Shown: positions 52,913 through 62,438, counted from the stretch's first letter. The stretch is 64,000 nucleotides of DNA from CALVGQ01 sp031551965 (GCA_031551965.1 JAVBMW010000009.1:62001-126000); one strand, 5' to 3'. Numbers and translations are program-made. The notes: generated from the letters alone by a model not told the origin.

Positions 52913-55900
52913 TTATTCTACCGACTTCAATGATTCTACCATTGGTATTTCACGTAATTTTTTAGACATACTCATATTGACGATATAGGCAAAAGCAACA
53001 GTGATAACAATTGAAACAATATAACTGATCGTATGAATTTCACGACCAAACATCAAATTTTCAAGTTCAACGACAATCATGACAAATTGAAGTAAGGCTG
53101 TACCCAAGAACAATCCCACAAGTGCACCAATAAAGGTCAAAATAATATTTTCATAATAAACATAACTTTTAACTTCATTATCATGAAATCCAAGTACTTT
53201 CAAAGTTGCGATTTCACGTAAGCGTTCTGAAATATTTACATTAGTTAAATTATATAAAACAATAAATGCAAGCCCTCCAGCACATACAACTAAAATAATT
53301 ACAATAAGATTTAAACTTGAAATCATATCATTAAAATTGTCTTTGATTCCAGAATTAAATGACAAAGTCGACACTTCATCAAATGATTTAATTTGACTAG
53401 CCACTTCTGATTGATTATCGATATAACTTTCAGCAACTTTGACCAAAAACGTATTTTGATCTGCTTTGTAACCAAAAGCACTTTTATATGCACTGCTTGA
53501 CATAAAGAAATAATGTTCAACATAATTCTCACAGATTGCATCAATTTTGACAAAACGACGTAGTCCATCAGCGTTTTCAATTTCTACTTCATCACCGACT
53601 TTTAAATTAAATGATCGGGAAATCCTTTCTGAAATAATTACACCATTTGATGACAATGCATACTCTTCCATTGACTTTCGATCATGCAACGAAACAAAGT
53701 CTTTAAATTGATCTAAGTCATTGACAACCGTTAAATATGCATCTTTTGATTGTTTTCCATCATAGACAATAATGTTTTGCATCGAAACCATAGTTGCATC
53801 TGCAATTCCTGGTTGTTCAACTAAATTTTCTAAGGTATAATTTTTTTCTTTATCGGTTAAATCATCTTCTAAACGAACAAGACTATCATATTTAAATACA
53901 TTACCAAATTGTCTAACTACAATATCACTGATCGAGTCTTTAATTCCAAAGCCTGCAACAAGCAAAGCAGTACAACCAGATATTCCGATCACCGTCATTA
54001 AAAATCTCTTTTTATACCTAAATATATTTCGTGCTGTAACCTTCGCTGTAAACGAAAATCTTTTCCAAATAAAAGTCATTCTTTCAAGTAGTATCGGCTT
54101 ACCCATTTGAGGAGCTTTAGGTCTCATGAGTAAGGCTGGTGTTTCCATTAGACTAGCATAACAAGCTGACATAGCAGCAGCTGTAATGACTAACACTGAA
54201 ATTAATGTAACCACAAGCATAAGAGGTAATTGTAAAATCAATCGTACTGATGGTAATGTATACATAATTAACCAAACTGTATACAAGATAGCTGGGAAGC
54301 CGGTCATTCCAATCAATAAACCAACTATACTTCCACCAAGACTTGCACAAACTGCATAGAAGATATATTTAAATGCAATTTGACCTTTTGTGTATCCCAA
54401 AGCTTTTAATGTTCCAATTTGTGATCTTTGTTCATCAACCATACGTGTCATCGTTGTCAAACATACTAGTGCTGCAACCAAATAGAAAAACACGGGGAAA
54501 ACTGTTGCGATTGATTCCATTCTATCTGCAGCACCTTTGTAATCCATGTATCCATATTGAGATTCACGGTCTAAAACATACCATTTTCCTTCTTCGATCA
54601 ATTCAATATCTATTTTAGCTTGATCCAATTCTTTTTTTGCATCAGCTAACTCTTTTTCTGCTTTTTTGCGTTCAATTTCTAGCGTTACTTGAGCATTCAA
54701 AAGATCTTTTTTTCCTTTTTCGATTTCAGCTTCTGCCTTGGCAAATTCAGTTTCAGCAGTAGCCTTCCCATCAATTAATTGTTGCTCACCATCTTTGATT
54801 TGTTGATTAAGAGAATCGATTTGATTACTTAATGTTTCCAACATTGAACTACTTACTGATAACGCTTGTTCCAATCCTGAAACACGAGATTTTTGTAATT
54901 CCAATGTTATTTTTGCGGTACTTAACTCATTATTTGCAGAGCTTATATCTGAATCTAAATTTGGATAAGCTGTTTCAATTTCGAGTTTTCTTTCAGGAGT
55001 TGTTGCACTATTATCTCTTTCATTTTTTAATTTAGTCAAATCATCAACTTTGATTTGTGCAGCATCTACATCCGCTTGTGCAGTAGTTAAAGAGGCCTTT
55101 GCATTTTCTATTTCAGTTAATGCAGTTGCATTATTTTCATTGAATGTTTTTTGAGCAGTATCTCGCTGTTCAACTAAAATATCGACCATCCCTTTATATT
55201 GATCGATTTGTTGCTGCCCAAGTTCCAGTTGAAGAGCAGTAACATCTTTTTTACTTTGCAATTGCATTTCACCAGATAATAACTCATATTTGCCATCTTC
55301 AATTTTCTTTTCAGCATCTTTCATTTCTTTTTCAAAAGTTGCTAAACCATCATTATATTCATCTAATCCTTCATTGTATTTTTCATAAGCTTCAGCTAAA
55401 ATATCATTTCTTCTTATTTCAGAACGTTTTTCGCCAAGAGATGCCAATAAGCTATCCACAGGTTTAAGGTATTCAAAATAGGCTTCATCATAAGTGTTAA
55501 TTTCTTTTGCCCCTTTGATTGTTAAATAAGCCTCAGTATAAACTTCCATATCAAAATCAATAATTGGAATATAAGCATAGTAACTAACACTACCATCACC
55601 AATATTACTGGTTCCTTTGATAAAGCTTAAATAATAGGGGCTATAAACAACACCTACAACAGTATACTCTGTACATAAAAGTGATTCTTCTAGGGCATCT
55701 TTATCTCCACTTTTGAGTGTTAACACATCGCCTAACTGAGCTCCACTTTCAGGAATTTTTCCTCTTTCTACTACAATTTCACCACTTTTTTCGGGTAATC
55801 TTCCTTCAAGTAAAACAAGTTGATTTATATAATTAGGATCATCACTTTTTAAATGTTTTAAATCGATTGAATGCAATCTGAATACAACTTCAGCATTGTG

Positions 55901-56191
55901 CAATTCAACTAAGACATCTTTAAAATAAGCAGGCTCTACAGCTTCTACTCCGTCAACTTTTCGTAATTCTTGAATATCTTCATTAGTAATTCCAAAATTT
56001 GAAACGATGCGATAATCCATAAAGTTAGTTTCATCAAAATACATATCCGCATTTGATCGCATCGTAGGTGCTGTGCCCATAATTCCCGAAAAGAAAGCTA
56101 CGCCTAATGCTACAATCGCAAAAATGGAAAAGAAACGTCCTTTTGTTTTTTGAATTGTTCGTAGTGTGTCCTTGATTAAAGAACTTGACAT
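52913..56191 (-). CDS. FtsX-family ABC permease with large extracytoplasmic coiled coil
   Basis: A permease of about 1092 residues. TM1 is at about 18-38, then an extracytoplasmic domain, a long coiled coil (about 260-540, rich in Glu, Lys and Gln), TM helices near 560-710, a second extracytoplasmic domain (about 770-940) and three final TM helices, giving two FtsX modules. The coiled coil between TM1 and TM2 would reach from the membrane into the wall. Such systems export peptides or antimicrobials, or transmit signals to wall enzymes. The ATG at 56191 follows the ATPase stop by two bases; a GTG three codons earlier is also possible. Confidence 0.88.
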   Translation of the reverse strand: MSSSLIKDTLRTIQKTKGRFFSIFAIVALGVAFFSGIMGTAPTMRSNADMYFDETNFMDYRIVSNFGITNEDIQELRKVDGVEAVEPAYFKDVLVELHNAEVVFRLHSIDLKHLKSDDPNYINQLVLLEGRLPEKSGEIVVERGKIPESGAQLGDVLTLKSGDKDALEESLLCTEYTVVGVVYSPYYLSFIKGTSNIGDGSVSYYAYIPIIDFDMEVYTEAYLTIKGAKEINTYDEAYFEYLKPVDSLLASLGEKRSEIRRNDILAEAYEKYNEGLDEYNDGLATFEKEMKDAEKKIEDGKYELLSGEMQLQSKKDVTALQLELGQQQIDQYKGMVDILVEQRDTAQKTFNENNATALTEIENAKASLTTAQADVDAAQIKVDDLTKLKNERDNSATTPERKLEIETAYPNLDSDISSANNELSTAKITLELQKSRVSGLEQALSVSSSMLETLSNQIDSLNQQIKDGEQQLIDGKATAETEFAKAEAEIEKGKKDLLNAQVTLEIERKKAEKELADAKKELDQAKIDIELIEEGKWYVLDRESQYGYMDYKGAADRMESIATVFPVFFYLVAALVCLTTMTRMVDEQRSQIGTLKALGYTKGQIAFKYIFYAVCASLGGSIVGLLIGMTGFPAILYTVWLIMYTLPSVRLILQLPLMLVVTLISVLVITAAAMSACYASLMETPALLMRPKAPQMGKPILLERMTFIWKRFSFTAKVTARNIFRYKKRFLMTVIGISGCTALLVAGFGIKDSISDIVVRQFGNVFKYDSLVRLEDDLTDKEKNYTLENLVEQPGIADATMVSMQNIIVYDGKQSKDAYLTVVNDLDQFKDFVSLHDRKSMEEYALSSNGVIISERISRSFNLKVGDEVEIENADGLRRFVKIDAICENYVEHYFFMSSSAYKSAFGYKADQNTFLVKVAESYIDNQSEVASQIKSFDEVSTLSFNSGIKDNFNDMISSLNLIVIILVVCAGGLAFIVLYNLTNVNISERLREIATLKVLGFHDNEVKSYVYYENIILTFIGALVGLFLGTALLQFVMIVVELENLMFGREIHTISYIVSIVITVAFAYIVNMSMSKKLREIPMVESLKSVE

Positions 56192-56193
56192 AA

Positions 56194-56898
56194 TTACCAC
56201 TCAATACTTTCTACTGGTTGAGGATTTTCATTGATCGTCATTGAATCGACCAAACCACTCTTGATCCTTAACACTTTATCTCCCATTGGAGCTAAAGCCA
56301 AGTTATGAGTAATTACGACAACTGTCATATTTTGTTCATGACATGTATCCTGTAATAGTTTTAAAATCGCTTTCCCGGTTTTATAGTCAAGTGCCCCAGT
56401 AGGTTCATCACACAATAAAAGTTTAGGATTTTTTGCTAAAGCTCTTGCGATCGCAACACGTTGTTGTTCACCACCAGACATTTGTGATGGAAAATTATTC
56501 TTTCGATGAGACAAACCAACTGCTTCGATTGTTGCATCAATATCCAAAGGATTCTTACATATTTGAGTTGCCAATTCAACATTTTCTTTTGCCGTAAGAT
56601 TTTGTACTAAGTTATAAAATTGAAAAACAAACCCTATATCATTGCGTCGATAATCGCACAACTCCTTAGCATTCATCGAACTTATTTCAACGCCATCTAC
56701 GATAATCGTCCCACTTGATGATGTATCCATACCACCCAAAATATTAAGTATTGTAGATTTTCCAGCACCTGATGCCCCTGCAATAACCACAAATTCACCT
56801 TGATTGATCTTAAAATCAACACCACTTAATGCTTCAATTTCTACTTCACCCATTTTGTAAACTTTTTTTACATTCTCAAATTCTATAAAAGCGCTCAT
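56194..56898 (-). CDS. ABC transporter ATP-binding protein (MacB/LolD type)
   Basis: A 234-residue ATPase. The Walker A motif is GASGAGKST (about 39-47), the Q-loop is 'FVFQFYNLV', the signature is SGGEQQR (about 141) and Walker B 'LLLCDEPTGALD'. The class is that of FtsX-partner ATPases. It overlaps the TetR gene by four bases and is followed by the permease, so all three form one operon. Confidence 0.95.
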   Translation of the reverse strand: MSAFIEFENVKKVYKMGEVEIEALSGVDFKINQGEFVVIAGASGAGKSTILNILGGMDTSSSGTIIVDGVEISSMNAKELCDYRRNDIGFVFQFYNLVQNLTAKENVELATQICKNPLDIDATIEAVGLSHRKNNFPSQMSGGEQQRVAIARALAKNPKLLLCDEPTGALDYKTGKAILKLLQDTCHEQNMTVVVITHNLALAPMGDKVLRIKSGLVDSMTINENPQPVESIEW

Positions 56899-57536
56899 AC
56901 TTGACCTCCTAAGTCGATTGGTAACTTAATCATTGAAATAAACGTTGTAAAATATAATCTAAATATTCTTTCTGTTTCTGAATCACTGATTTCCATTTTG
57001 TCTATTAACCTTAAACATTCTTTGATACCTTCACAAATTGATGCAGACATCATTTTTGAAAACATTAAAAACATTGTCAAATCATTAGTATCGATTTGAT
57101 ATAGTTCATTGACTAAAGTATATATTAGCTCCGAAAACCATTCTCTGATTTTATTTGTTGCATCACTATGTAGCATTAGAATTGCTAATTCTTCTTTATG
57201 CCGTTGATGCAATCCAGCAAGTTCATCAGACATATTATAAATGATCGAAAATAATTCTTTTTGACTATAACCGATTCGTTCTGTTTTAGCGTAAAGACTA
57301 AATCGATCTTCAGTGCTTTTTTGAATAATCGTATTCAATTCATCAACAGCTGGCTGAACTACAAACTGAATCAACTGATCTTTATTTTCAAAATATCGAT
57401 ATAAATTTCCTACTGTCATACTGGCATGCATGGCAATTCTTCTCATCGAAGCATCACGATATCCATTCTTCAACAGTTCATCTTTCGCTGCAGAGATGAT
57501 CTTTTCTTTTTGCTCTGGTTTTAATACTTGTGCCAT
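56895..57536 (-). CDS. TetR family transcriptional regulator
   Basis: A 213-residue regulator with a TetR HTH (about 8-55, 'DELLKNGYRDASMRRIAMHASMTVGNLYRYFENKDQL') and a helical ligand-binding domain. The ATG at 57536 follows GGAGG by seven bases; a longer GTG start overlaps it. It is the first gene of the exporter operon and probably represses it. The promoter is upstream, but no clear palindromic operator was found. Confidence 0.9.
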   Translation of the reverse strand: MAQVLKPEQKEKIISAAKDELLKNGYRDASMRRIAMHASMTVGNLYRYFENKDQLIQFVVQPAVDELNTIIQKSTEDRFSLYAKTERIGYSQKELFSIIYNMSDELAGLHQRHKEELAILMLHSDATNKIREWFSELIYTLVNELYQIDTNDLTMFLMFSKMMSASICEGIKECLRLIDKMEISDSETERIFRLYFTTFISMIKLPIDLGGQV

Positions 57537-57561
57537 AAATGAACCTCCGTTCACTTTAAAA

Positions 57562-57590
57562 AGTATACACCCGTTTATTAATCAAAACAA
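57562..57590 (-). promoter_or_regulatory. Promoter of the TetR-ABC exporter operon
   Basis: TTGTTT (57590-57585), 17 bases, TATACT (57567-57562) on the minus strand, about 25 bases before the start codon. This is a reasonable sigma-A promoter. Confidence 0.6.
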
Positions 57591-57639
57591 GTTTTTTTGA
57601 TAATTCTTTAGAAAACACATTTTAATCACACAATCAAAA

Positions 57640-57662
57640 TAAAAGCCACTTTTCAGCGACTA
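57640..57662 (-). terminator. Terminator after the kinase-like gene
   Basis: Stem AGTCGCT/AGTGGCT (two G-U) with a GAAA loop, then TTTATTTTG on the minus strand. Nearly the same hairpin follows rpsO at 58327-58356. Confidence 0.75.
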
Positions 57663-58289
57663 ATTTTTCTTGAAAAATTTAATCCAATAATTCACTTTAT
57701 TTTCTAAATCTTCCTTATGCGGTTTTGCATTTTTGCTTAAAAAATCATGGTTTCCAGTTTCTATAAACTTTGTCATTCCTTTTGTATTGGCCCAAAAATA
57801 GATTCCCCAATTTTCAAAATCCCACTCTTCCATATATTGATTGCATTCATAATCGATATAATAGAGCAGATCATTTTGAACTACAAAATTCGTAGGAAAA
57901 TAATCAATATTTAAATCATTCTTATATAATCTATTGCAGATTTCAAACATTTGATTTACATAATCATCTTTTAATTCGTCTTCTCCAACGATTTCTGCGA
58001 TTGTATTTCCGTCAATATATTCTTTGATTAGAAATTGTCTTTCATCATTATATCCTAAAAGTTTAGGCATTCTTATACCAATTTCTTTTAATCTTTGGTA
58101 ATCACATAACTCGGACTGCAATTTATTTGCTTGAAAAGTATAACTTTCACATTTTTCATAATGCATTTCTTTGAACACCACAAATTGATCATCCATTTTG
58201 GCAAGATAAGAGTTTCCACCCTTCCCTTTACCAATGTGTTTTATGATTTCTATTTTTTTACCATCATGTTCAATAAACTGAAGATTCAT
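57660..58289 (-). CDS. Small kinase-fold protein (ABC1/Rio/BUD32-like), substrate unknown
   Basis: A 209-residue protein with a protein-kinase-like fold. A glycine-rich loop 'GKGKGGNSYL' (about 20-29) and a Lys in 'VVFKEMH' correspond to the ATP-binding Lys; the catalytic loop appears as 'IDYFPTNFVV' (D-x4-N, about 150) and the metal Asp as 'YYIDYE' (about 164). It resembles phosphotransferases of the aminoglycoside/lipopolysaccharide kinase type. It stands alone between two similar terminators. Substrate unknown. Confidence 0.7.
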   Translation of the reverse strand: MNLQFIEHDGKKIEIIKHIGKGKGGNSYLAKMDDQFVVFKEMHYEKCESYTFQANKLQSELCDYQRLKEIGIRMPKLLGYNDERQFLIKEYIDGNTIAEIVGEDELKDDYVNQMFEICNRLYKNDLNIDYFPTNFVVQNDLLYYIDYECNQYMEEWDFENWGIYFWANTKGMTKFIETGNHDFLSKNAKPHKEDLENKVNYWIKFFKKN

Positions 58290-58326
58290 TCCATCACCTC
58301 AACAGTTATATAGTAACCAAAACAAA

Positions 58327-58356
58327 ACAAAAAAGCCACTTATTCAGCGACTTTTA
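58327..58356 (-). terminator. Terminator after rpsO
   Basis: Stem AGTCGCT/AGTGGCT with loop GAATA, then six T on the minus strand, immediately after the rpsO stop. Its sequence almost duplicates the hairpin at 57640-57662. Confidence 0.85.
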
Positions 58357-58361
58357 TTGAA

Positions 58362-58628
58362 CTATTTTCTTAATCCTAAACGTTGTACAAGTGTACGGTA
58401 ACGGTTTACATCGTTGTCTTTCAAGTAAGCCATGAAATTTTTACGAGCCCCTACCATTTGCATTAATCCACGATTTGAATGGAAATCTTTTGGATGTTCT
58501 TTTAAGTGAACAGTTAAACGGTTGATTTGAGCAGTTAATACTGCTACTTGAACTTCAACTGATCCAGTGTCTCCTTCGAAACGTGCATATTCTTTGATAA
58601 TTGCTTGTTTTTCTGCCTTTGTTAACAT
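58362..58628 (-). CDS. rpsO: 30S ribosomal protein S15
   Basis: An 88-residue ribosomal protein with the whole S15 signature: 'EGDTGSVEVQVAVLTAQINRLT', 'HLKEHPKDFHSNRGLMQMVG' and 'RYRTLVQRLGLRK'. GGAGG precedes the ATG. A GC-rich leader that may carry the S15 autoregulatory structure lies upstream. It is monocistronic, with its own terminator. Confidence 0.98.
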   Translation of the reverse strand: MLTKAEKQAIIKEYARFEGDTGSVEVQVAVLTAQINRLTVHLKEHPKDFHSNRGLMQMVGARKNFMAYLKDNDVNRYRTLVQRLGLRK

Positions 58629-58649
58629 GTTTTTTCCTCCTATGTTTTT

Positions 58650-58705
58650 AAGACCTAATGATCCGCGGTACGGACGAGGAGTCCAATATCCCAGACCAAA
58701 AGCTT
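58650..58705 (-). promoter_or_regulatory. Candidate structured leader of rpsO (S15 autoregulation)
   Basis: In an A/T-rich neighbourhood the minus strand has a GC-rich block, GGACTCCTCGTCC hairpin followed by GTACCGCGGATC, ending about 20 bases before the ribosome site. S15 leaders in several bacteria bind the protein and block translation, but they differ in structure. I can see the hairpin, not the full fold. Confidence 0.4.
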
Positions 58706-58743
58706 ATAAATAATATCATGGAACCAGTCACAACGCAATAGTT

Positions 58744-59601
58744 TTAACGCTTATTTGTGTAATATTCGATGATTGCCTGAGTTCCATCTTCATCCAATCC
58801 AAATTCCGCTAACTGATCATAAATTTTAACCACTTCATTTAGTATCGGTAAATCAAAACCTTTTGCGTTTGCTTCATCTTGAGCTAGTTTCATATCTTTA
58901 ATGAAATGCTTGATAAAAAAGCCAGGTGCATAATCTTTATTAATCATCTTTGGCCCATTATTAGCCATTTGCCAAGAGCCTGCTGCACCTGCACTGATCG
59001 CACTTAAGAGGAGTTCAGAATCAAGTCCTACCTTATTAGCGTAAGCAATTGCCTCACTAACACCTGTAACTGTACCCGCTATTGCGATTTGATTGGCCAT
59101 CTTTGTATGCTGTCCACTTCCCGCTTTACCCATATAAATAATATTTTTACCCATCGCTTCAAATAATGGTTTACATTGATCAAATGCTTTTTGTTCTCCA
59201 CCGACCATAATGGAAAGTGTGGCATTTTTAGCACCGATATCGCCACCTGAAACTGGTGCATCTAATACATTAATTCCTTTACTAAGACCTTTTCTTGCAA
59301 GCTCAATTGCCAAGGTTGGACTTGAAGTTGTCATATCAATCGCTATCGTTCCTGCTTTACAAGTATTAAAAATAACTTCATAAACTTCTTCAACATCTTT
59401 TGGATAACCTACAATCGTAATTACTACATCTACATCAATTACGCATTCATCTAATTTTTCAAAAGCTTTAGCTCCAAATTGCTCACAATCTTTAGCTTTA
59501 GAATATGTTCGATTATATACCTGTACATCATAACCATTTTTACATAAATTCATGATCATGGATTTTCCCATGACTCCAGCCCCTATAAACGCAATTTTCA
59601 T
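58744..59601 (-). CDS. NAD(P)-dependent oxidoreductase of the 3-hydroxyisobutyrate dehydrogenase family
   Basis: A 285-residue beta-hydroxyacid dehydrogenase. The Rossmann motif is 'IAFIGAGVMGKSM' (3-15), the substrate-binding signature 'LDAPVSGGDIGAKNATLSIMVGG' is near 117, and the catalytic Lys is in 'GSGQHTKMANQ' near 168. Members reduce or oxidise 3-hydroxyisobutyrate, tartronate semialdehyde or related acids; the exact one is not determined. The ATG after GGAGGA is chosen; a longer frame overlaps hemW. Two bases separate it from the hemW stop. Confidence 0.88.
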   Translation of the reverse strand: MKIAFIGAGVMGKSMIMNLCKNGYDVQVYNRTYSKAKDCEQFGAKAFEKLDECVIDVDVVITIVGYPKDVEEVYEVIFNTCKAGTIAIDMTTSSPTLAIELARKGLSKGINVLDAPVSGGDIGAKNATLSIMVGGEQKAFDQCKPLFEAMGKNIIYMGKAGSGQHTKMANQIAIAGTVTGVSEAIAYANKVGLDSELLLSAISAGAAGSWQMANNGPKMINKDYAPGFFIKHFIKDMKLAQDEANAKGFDLPILNEVVKIYDQLAEFGLDEDGTQAIIEYYTNKR

Positions 59602-59603
59602 CT

Positions 59604-60704
59604 TTATTCCTCCATAAATTCTTCCAATACTGTGTTTAAAATTGGATATCCCAGTTCTGTGCATCTCACAAATCCATCATCCATCTCTAACCAGCCTTTG
59701 TTAATACAACTTATTATCGCATAGGCATAAATATCTTTAAAGTCTTCATTAAATTTTTCATTAAAATCAATAATTTTCATTCCTCTAACCAATCTTAAGT
59801 TCATCATGATCATTTCAAACATTTCATCTTTTTTTGATAAATGGATAATTTCAGGCTCAATATGATTAAAATAATGATTAAAATTATTCGTATTGTCATA
59901 TCGACAATGATTTTCTTTCCCACTCGCACCCATTCCTATGCCATAAAAATCATCATAATGCCAATAAGCTAAATTATGTTTTGATTCATATCCAAGTCTT
60001 GCGAAATTACTAATTTCATATTGAATAATACCTGCTTCATTTAGTTTACTTACTGCTTTAAAATATATCGAAGCTTCTTCATCTTCAGATAAAGAGGTAT
60101 AATTCAACCGCTTAAATTCACTGCCAGGTTCAATCGTAAGACTATATATTGAAATATGATTGATATTAAGTTTTATCACTTCATCAATACTTTCTTCTAA
60201 ATCGATCATTGACTGAGTTGGCAAAGAATAAAGTAAATCCAAGCTAATGTTAGTGATCCCATTTTCCTTAAAATGATTGACCCATAACTTAACATCATCA
60301 AGAGTATGTTTGCGATTCATCAATTTAAGCAAATTACTCTGCACAGCTTGAAGTCCCATACTAATACGATTAATGCCAAATTTCTTTAATATTTGCAGTT
60401 TTTCTAAATCCATTGTTTCTGGATTAACTTCAATTGTGTATTCTTCTACAACTGAGGAATAAGGTTGAATCATTTCTAACAACTGACTCAATTGATTTGT
60501 ATTCAGTGATGTTGGAGTTCCTCCACCAATATAAATTGTCTTTAGATTTCTATTGATATCTTTTTGGCTTATTTCTTCTTTTAATGCAAAAAGCCATTTT
60601 TCAATCAAATCATCATTGCATTTACTGCGTGTAAAATCACAGTAAGCACATATTGATTTACAAAATGGCACATGAACATATAAAGATGAAGTTTTTTTGA
60701 TCAT
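59604..60704 (-). CDS. hemW: Heme chaperone HemW (radical SAM, coproporphyrinogen III oxidase-like)
   Basis: A 366-residue radical SAM protein. The cluster motif is C-x3-C-x2-C in 'CKSICAYCDF' (Cys15/19/22), followed by 'YIGGGTPTSL' and 'EVNPET'. The fourth Cys found in true HemN is absent, which marks HemW, a heme-binding chaperone. The C-terminal HemN_C domain is present. It starts three bases after a gene of unknown function and is followed by the dehydrogenase gene. Confidence 0.92.
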   Translation of the reverse strand: MIKKTSSLYVHVPFCKSICAYCDFTRSKCNDDLIEKWLFALKEEISQKDINRNLKTIYIGGGTPTSLNTNQLSQLLEMIQPYSSVVEEYTIEVNPETMDLEKLQILKKFGINRISMGLQAVQSNLLKLMNRKHTLDDVKLWVNHFKENGITNISLDLLYSLPTQSMIDLEESIDEVIKLNINHISIYSLTIEPGSEFKRLNYTSLSEDEEASIYFKAVSKLNEAGIIQYEISNFARLGYESKHNLAYWHYDDFYGIGMGASGKENHCRYDNTNNFNHYFNHIEPEIIHLSKKDEMFEMIMMNLRLVRGMKIIDFNEKFNEDFKDIYAYAIISCINKGWLEMDDGFVRCTELGYPILNTVLEEFMEE

Positions 60705-60707
60705 AAA

Positions 60708-61580
60708 TCACCGAATCGTATAAATAAATTTCTTTCCTTGTTTTATTTTATCATAAAATCCCAAAGATACCAGCTGATCCATACTAGTCCTTGATGTTTC
60801 ATAACAAACTTCAGTAAAATCTATAAATTGTTCCAAAGTATAAAAATATCCTCTAGTATTATGTTTTAAATAAAATTCGATTTGATATTTTTTTAGTTGT
60901 GGATAACGATAAGACAATTCATGAAAATTTAAATTTGTATCAGTTTGTATATCATTTAATTTATTTAATATTTTCATTTCCAAAACATCGATCCAATTTT
61001 GTAAGATATATGTTTTATCAAAATCAGTAGTTGTTTGTAAAAATACATCATTGACTAAAACAATCGCCTCTCTCATATTATAATAAAAACATGTCGCTAC
61101 AAATAAACAAATCGCTGCTTCAGTAGATAAGTCCTGATTAAATAGAGTTACCCATTTCACTTCTAACAGAATATCTGGATCCATTAAAAAATCTTTCCAT
61201 TGTCCCTCTTTAGCTATTGTAAGTAATACAAACGTTTCATGAATCATCGAAGAAAGATTGTTTTCACCTAAATTCCAATGATAAAACATCCAAAGTATTT
61301 CGTTTCTTTTTTCAAAGTGAGGTATAAATCTTTTAAAATCTAATGTAGTTTCTTTAGGTAATAATAAAAAACTTTGTCTCATTTTTAATATCCTTAAACA
61401 CAAATTTACTGTTAAGCAATATTCATTGATTTGATCAATCTTATAAGTCTTTATGTAAGGTTTTCGATACTCAAGAATACTTTTCCACACTGGATCTATC
61501 ATTGAGCCACTGATGTGTTTAGATACTTCTGCTTTACTTGTATATCGATCTTCAGTATAGCGAATCGCTAATTCACTCAT
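60708..61580 (-). CDS. Protein of unknown function with C-terminal winged-helix-like region
   Basis: A 290-residue soluble protein that I do not recognise. The last ~70 residues ('YPQLKKYQIEFYL', 'YFYTLEQFIDFTEVCYETSRTSMDQL') look like a winged-helix domain of the kind found at the end of Fic-family proteins. The Fic active-site motif HPFxxGNGR is absent, so any Fic relationship would be degenerate. It is the first gene of a unit with hemW and the dehydrogenase. Confidence 0.6.
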   Translation of the reverse strand: MSELAIRYTEDRYTSKAEVSKHISGSMIDPVWKSILEYRKPYIKTYKIDQINEYCLTVNLCLRILKMRQSFLLLPKETTLDFKRFIPHFEKRNEILWMFYHWNLGENNLSSMIHETFVLLTIAKEGQWKDFLMDPDILLEVKWVTLFNQDLSTEAAICLFVATCFYYNMREAIVLVNDVFLQTTTDFDKTYILQNWIDVLEMKILNKLNDIQTDTNLNFHELSYRYPQLKKYQIEFYLKHNTRGYFYTLEQFIDFTEVCYETSRTSMDQLVSLGFYDKIKQGKKFIYTIR

Positions 61581-61670
61581 TTTTCATCACCCACGCAAAG
61601 TTTAACACAAACATTTTCCTCTGTGTAATAATCCCCTAATGTTCGACAAAGACTCACAAAATTCGCTAAA

Positions 61671-61707
61671 AGAAAAAAGAAAATTCAGTTTTTTATACAG
61701 AATTTTC
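61671..61707 (-). terminator. Terminator after the lipoprotein gene
   Basis: Stem GAAAATTC/GAATTTTC with an A-rich loop and six T on the minus strand, a short distance past the stop codon. Confidence 0.75.
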
Positions 61708-61721
61708 AGTTTATATTTCAA

Positions 61722-62438
61722 TTAATCACTTTCTTTTTCATTTATGAAATCAATTATATCTCTCGCTAAGATTTGTGCATTTTCGTCAATTTCATTAAGT
61801 TGTTTTATCATTTTTTTACAATGAAACACTAATTTTTCTTGTAAATCATCTGTAAAAGTAATTTCTTCTTTAATTTTATCATGATTTAGTTTATAAAAAC
61901 TTTCATCAATAACATCATAATAAAAACTATAATGTTGAGAATCAGAAGATGGTGCAAACAAATGACATTCTACAAGATGATCAAAGGAATTAGTTTTTGT
62001 AATTCCTGGATTACAATAATAAGTTATTTCCAACTCTGCATTTCGAATCGAATCAAATTTAACATAAGTAAACTTAGTATCAATTCGATAAAATCTTTCG
62101 AATGCATATTCCGAATAACTATAATCATTATTAGTAGTTTTTAGATATCTTTGCAAACTAAAAGTTGGATAATCTTTTGGCTGAGCAAAAACTTCAATAT
62201 AATTACCAAATACACTAGGATAAGTTGGATAATCAGGATTATATTCATCAAATACGCCAGAAGAAGTTATCATTTCAAGAATATCATCTATTTCTTCTTC
62301 AGTTAAATCAAAATACAATTCATTGGCTTCATCTACAACTTCTACAGTAGATGGAGACTGTTCAACTTCTTCTATAAGCGGAGTTGTACATCCACACAAT
62401 ATAAATGAAATCAAAATAACTGAACATATTTTTTTCAT
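61722..62438 (-). CDS. Lipoprotein of unknown function
   Basis: A 238-residue lipoprotein with lipobox LCGC in 'ICSVILISFILCGCTTP'. The mature part starts with an acidic, Glu-rich stretch and continues as a soluble domain without recognisable motifs. The ATG after AAGGAGA is chosen. A TATAAT (about 62461-62466) lies upstream. It precedes a terminator. Confidence 0.75.
   Translation of the reverse strand: MKKICSVILISFILCGCTTPLIEEVEQSPSTVEVVDEANELYFDLTEEEIDDILEMITSSGVFDEYNPDYPTYPSVFGNYIEVFAQPKDYPTFSLQRYLKTTNNDYSYSEYAFERFYRIDTKFTYVKFDSIRNAELEITYYCNPGITKTNSFDHLVECHLFAPSSDSQHYSFYYDVIDESFYKLNHDKIKEEITFTDDLQEKLVFHCKKMIKQLNEIDENAQILARDIIDFINEKESD

Noticed and set aside
60708..61580. Fic (AMPylation) enzyme
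   Set aside because: Only the C-terminal winged-helix-like part resembles Fic proteins; the HPFxxGNGR active-site motif is absent.
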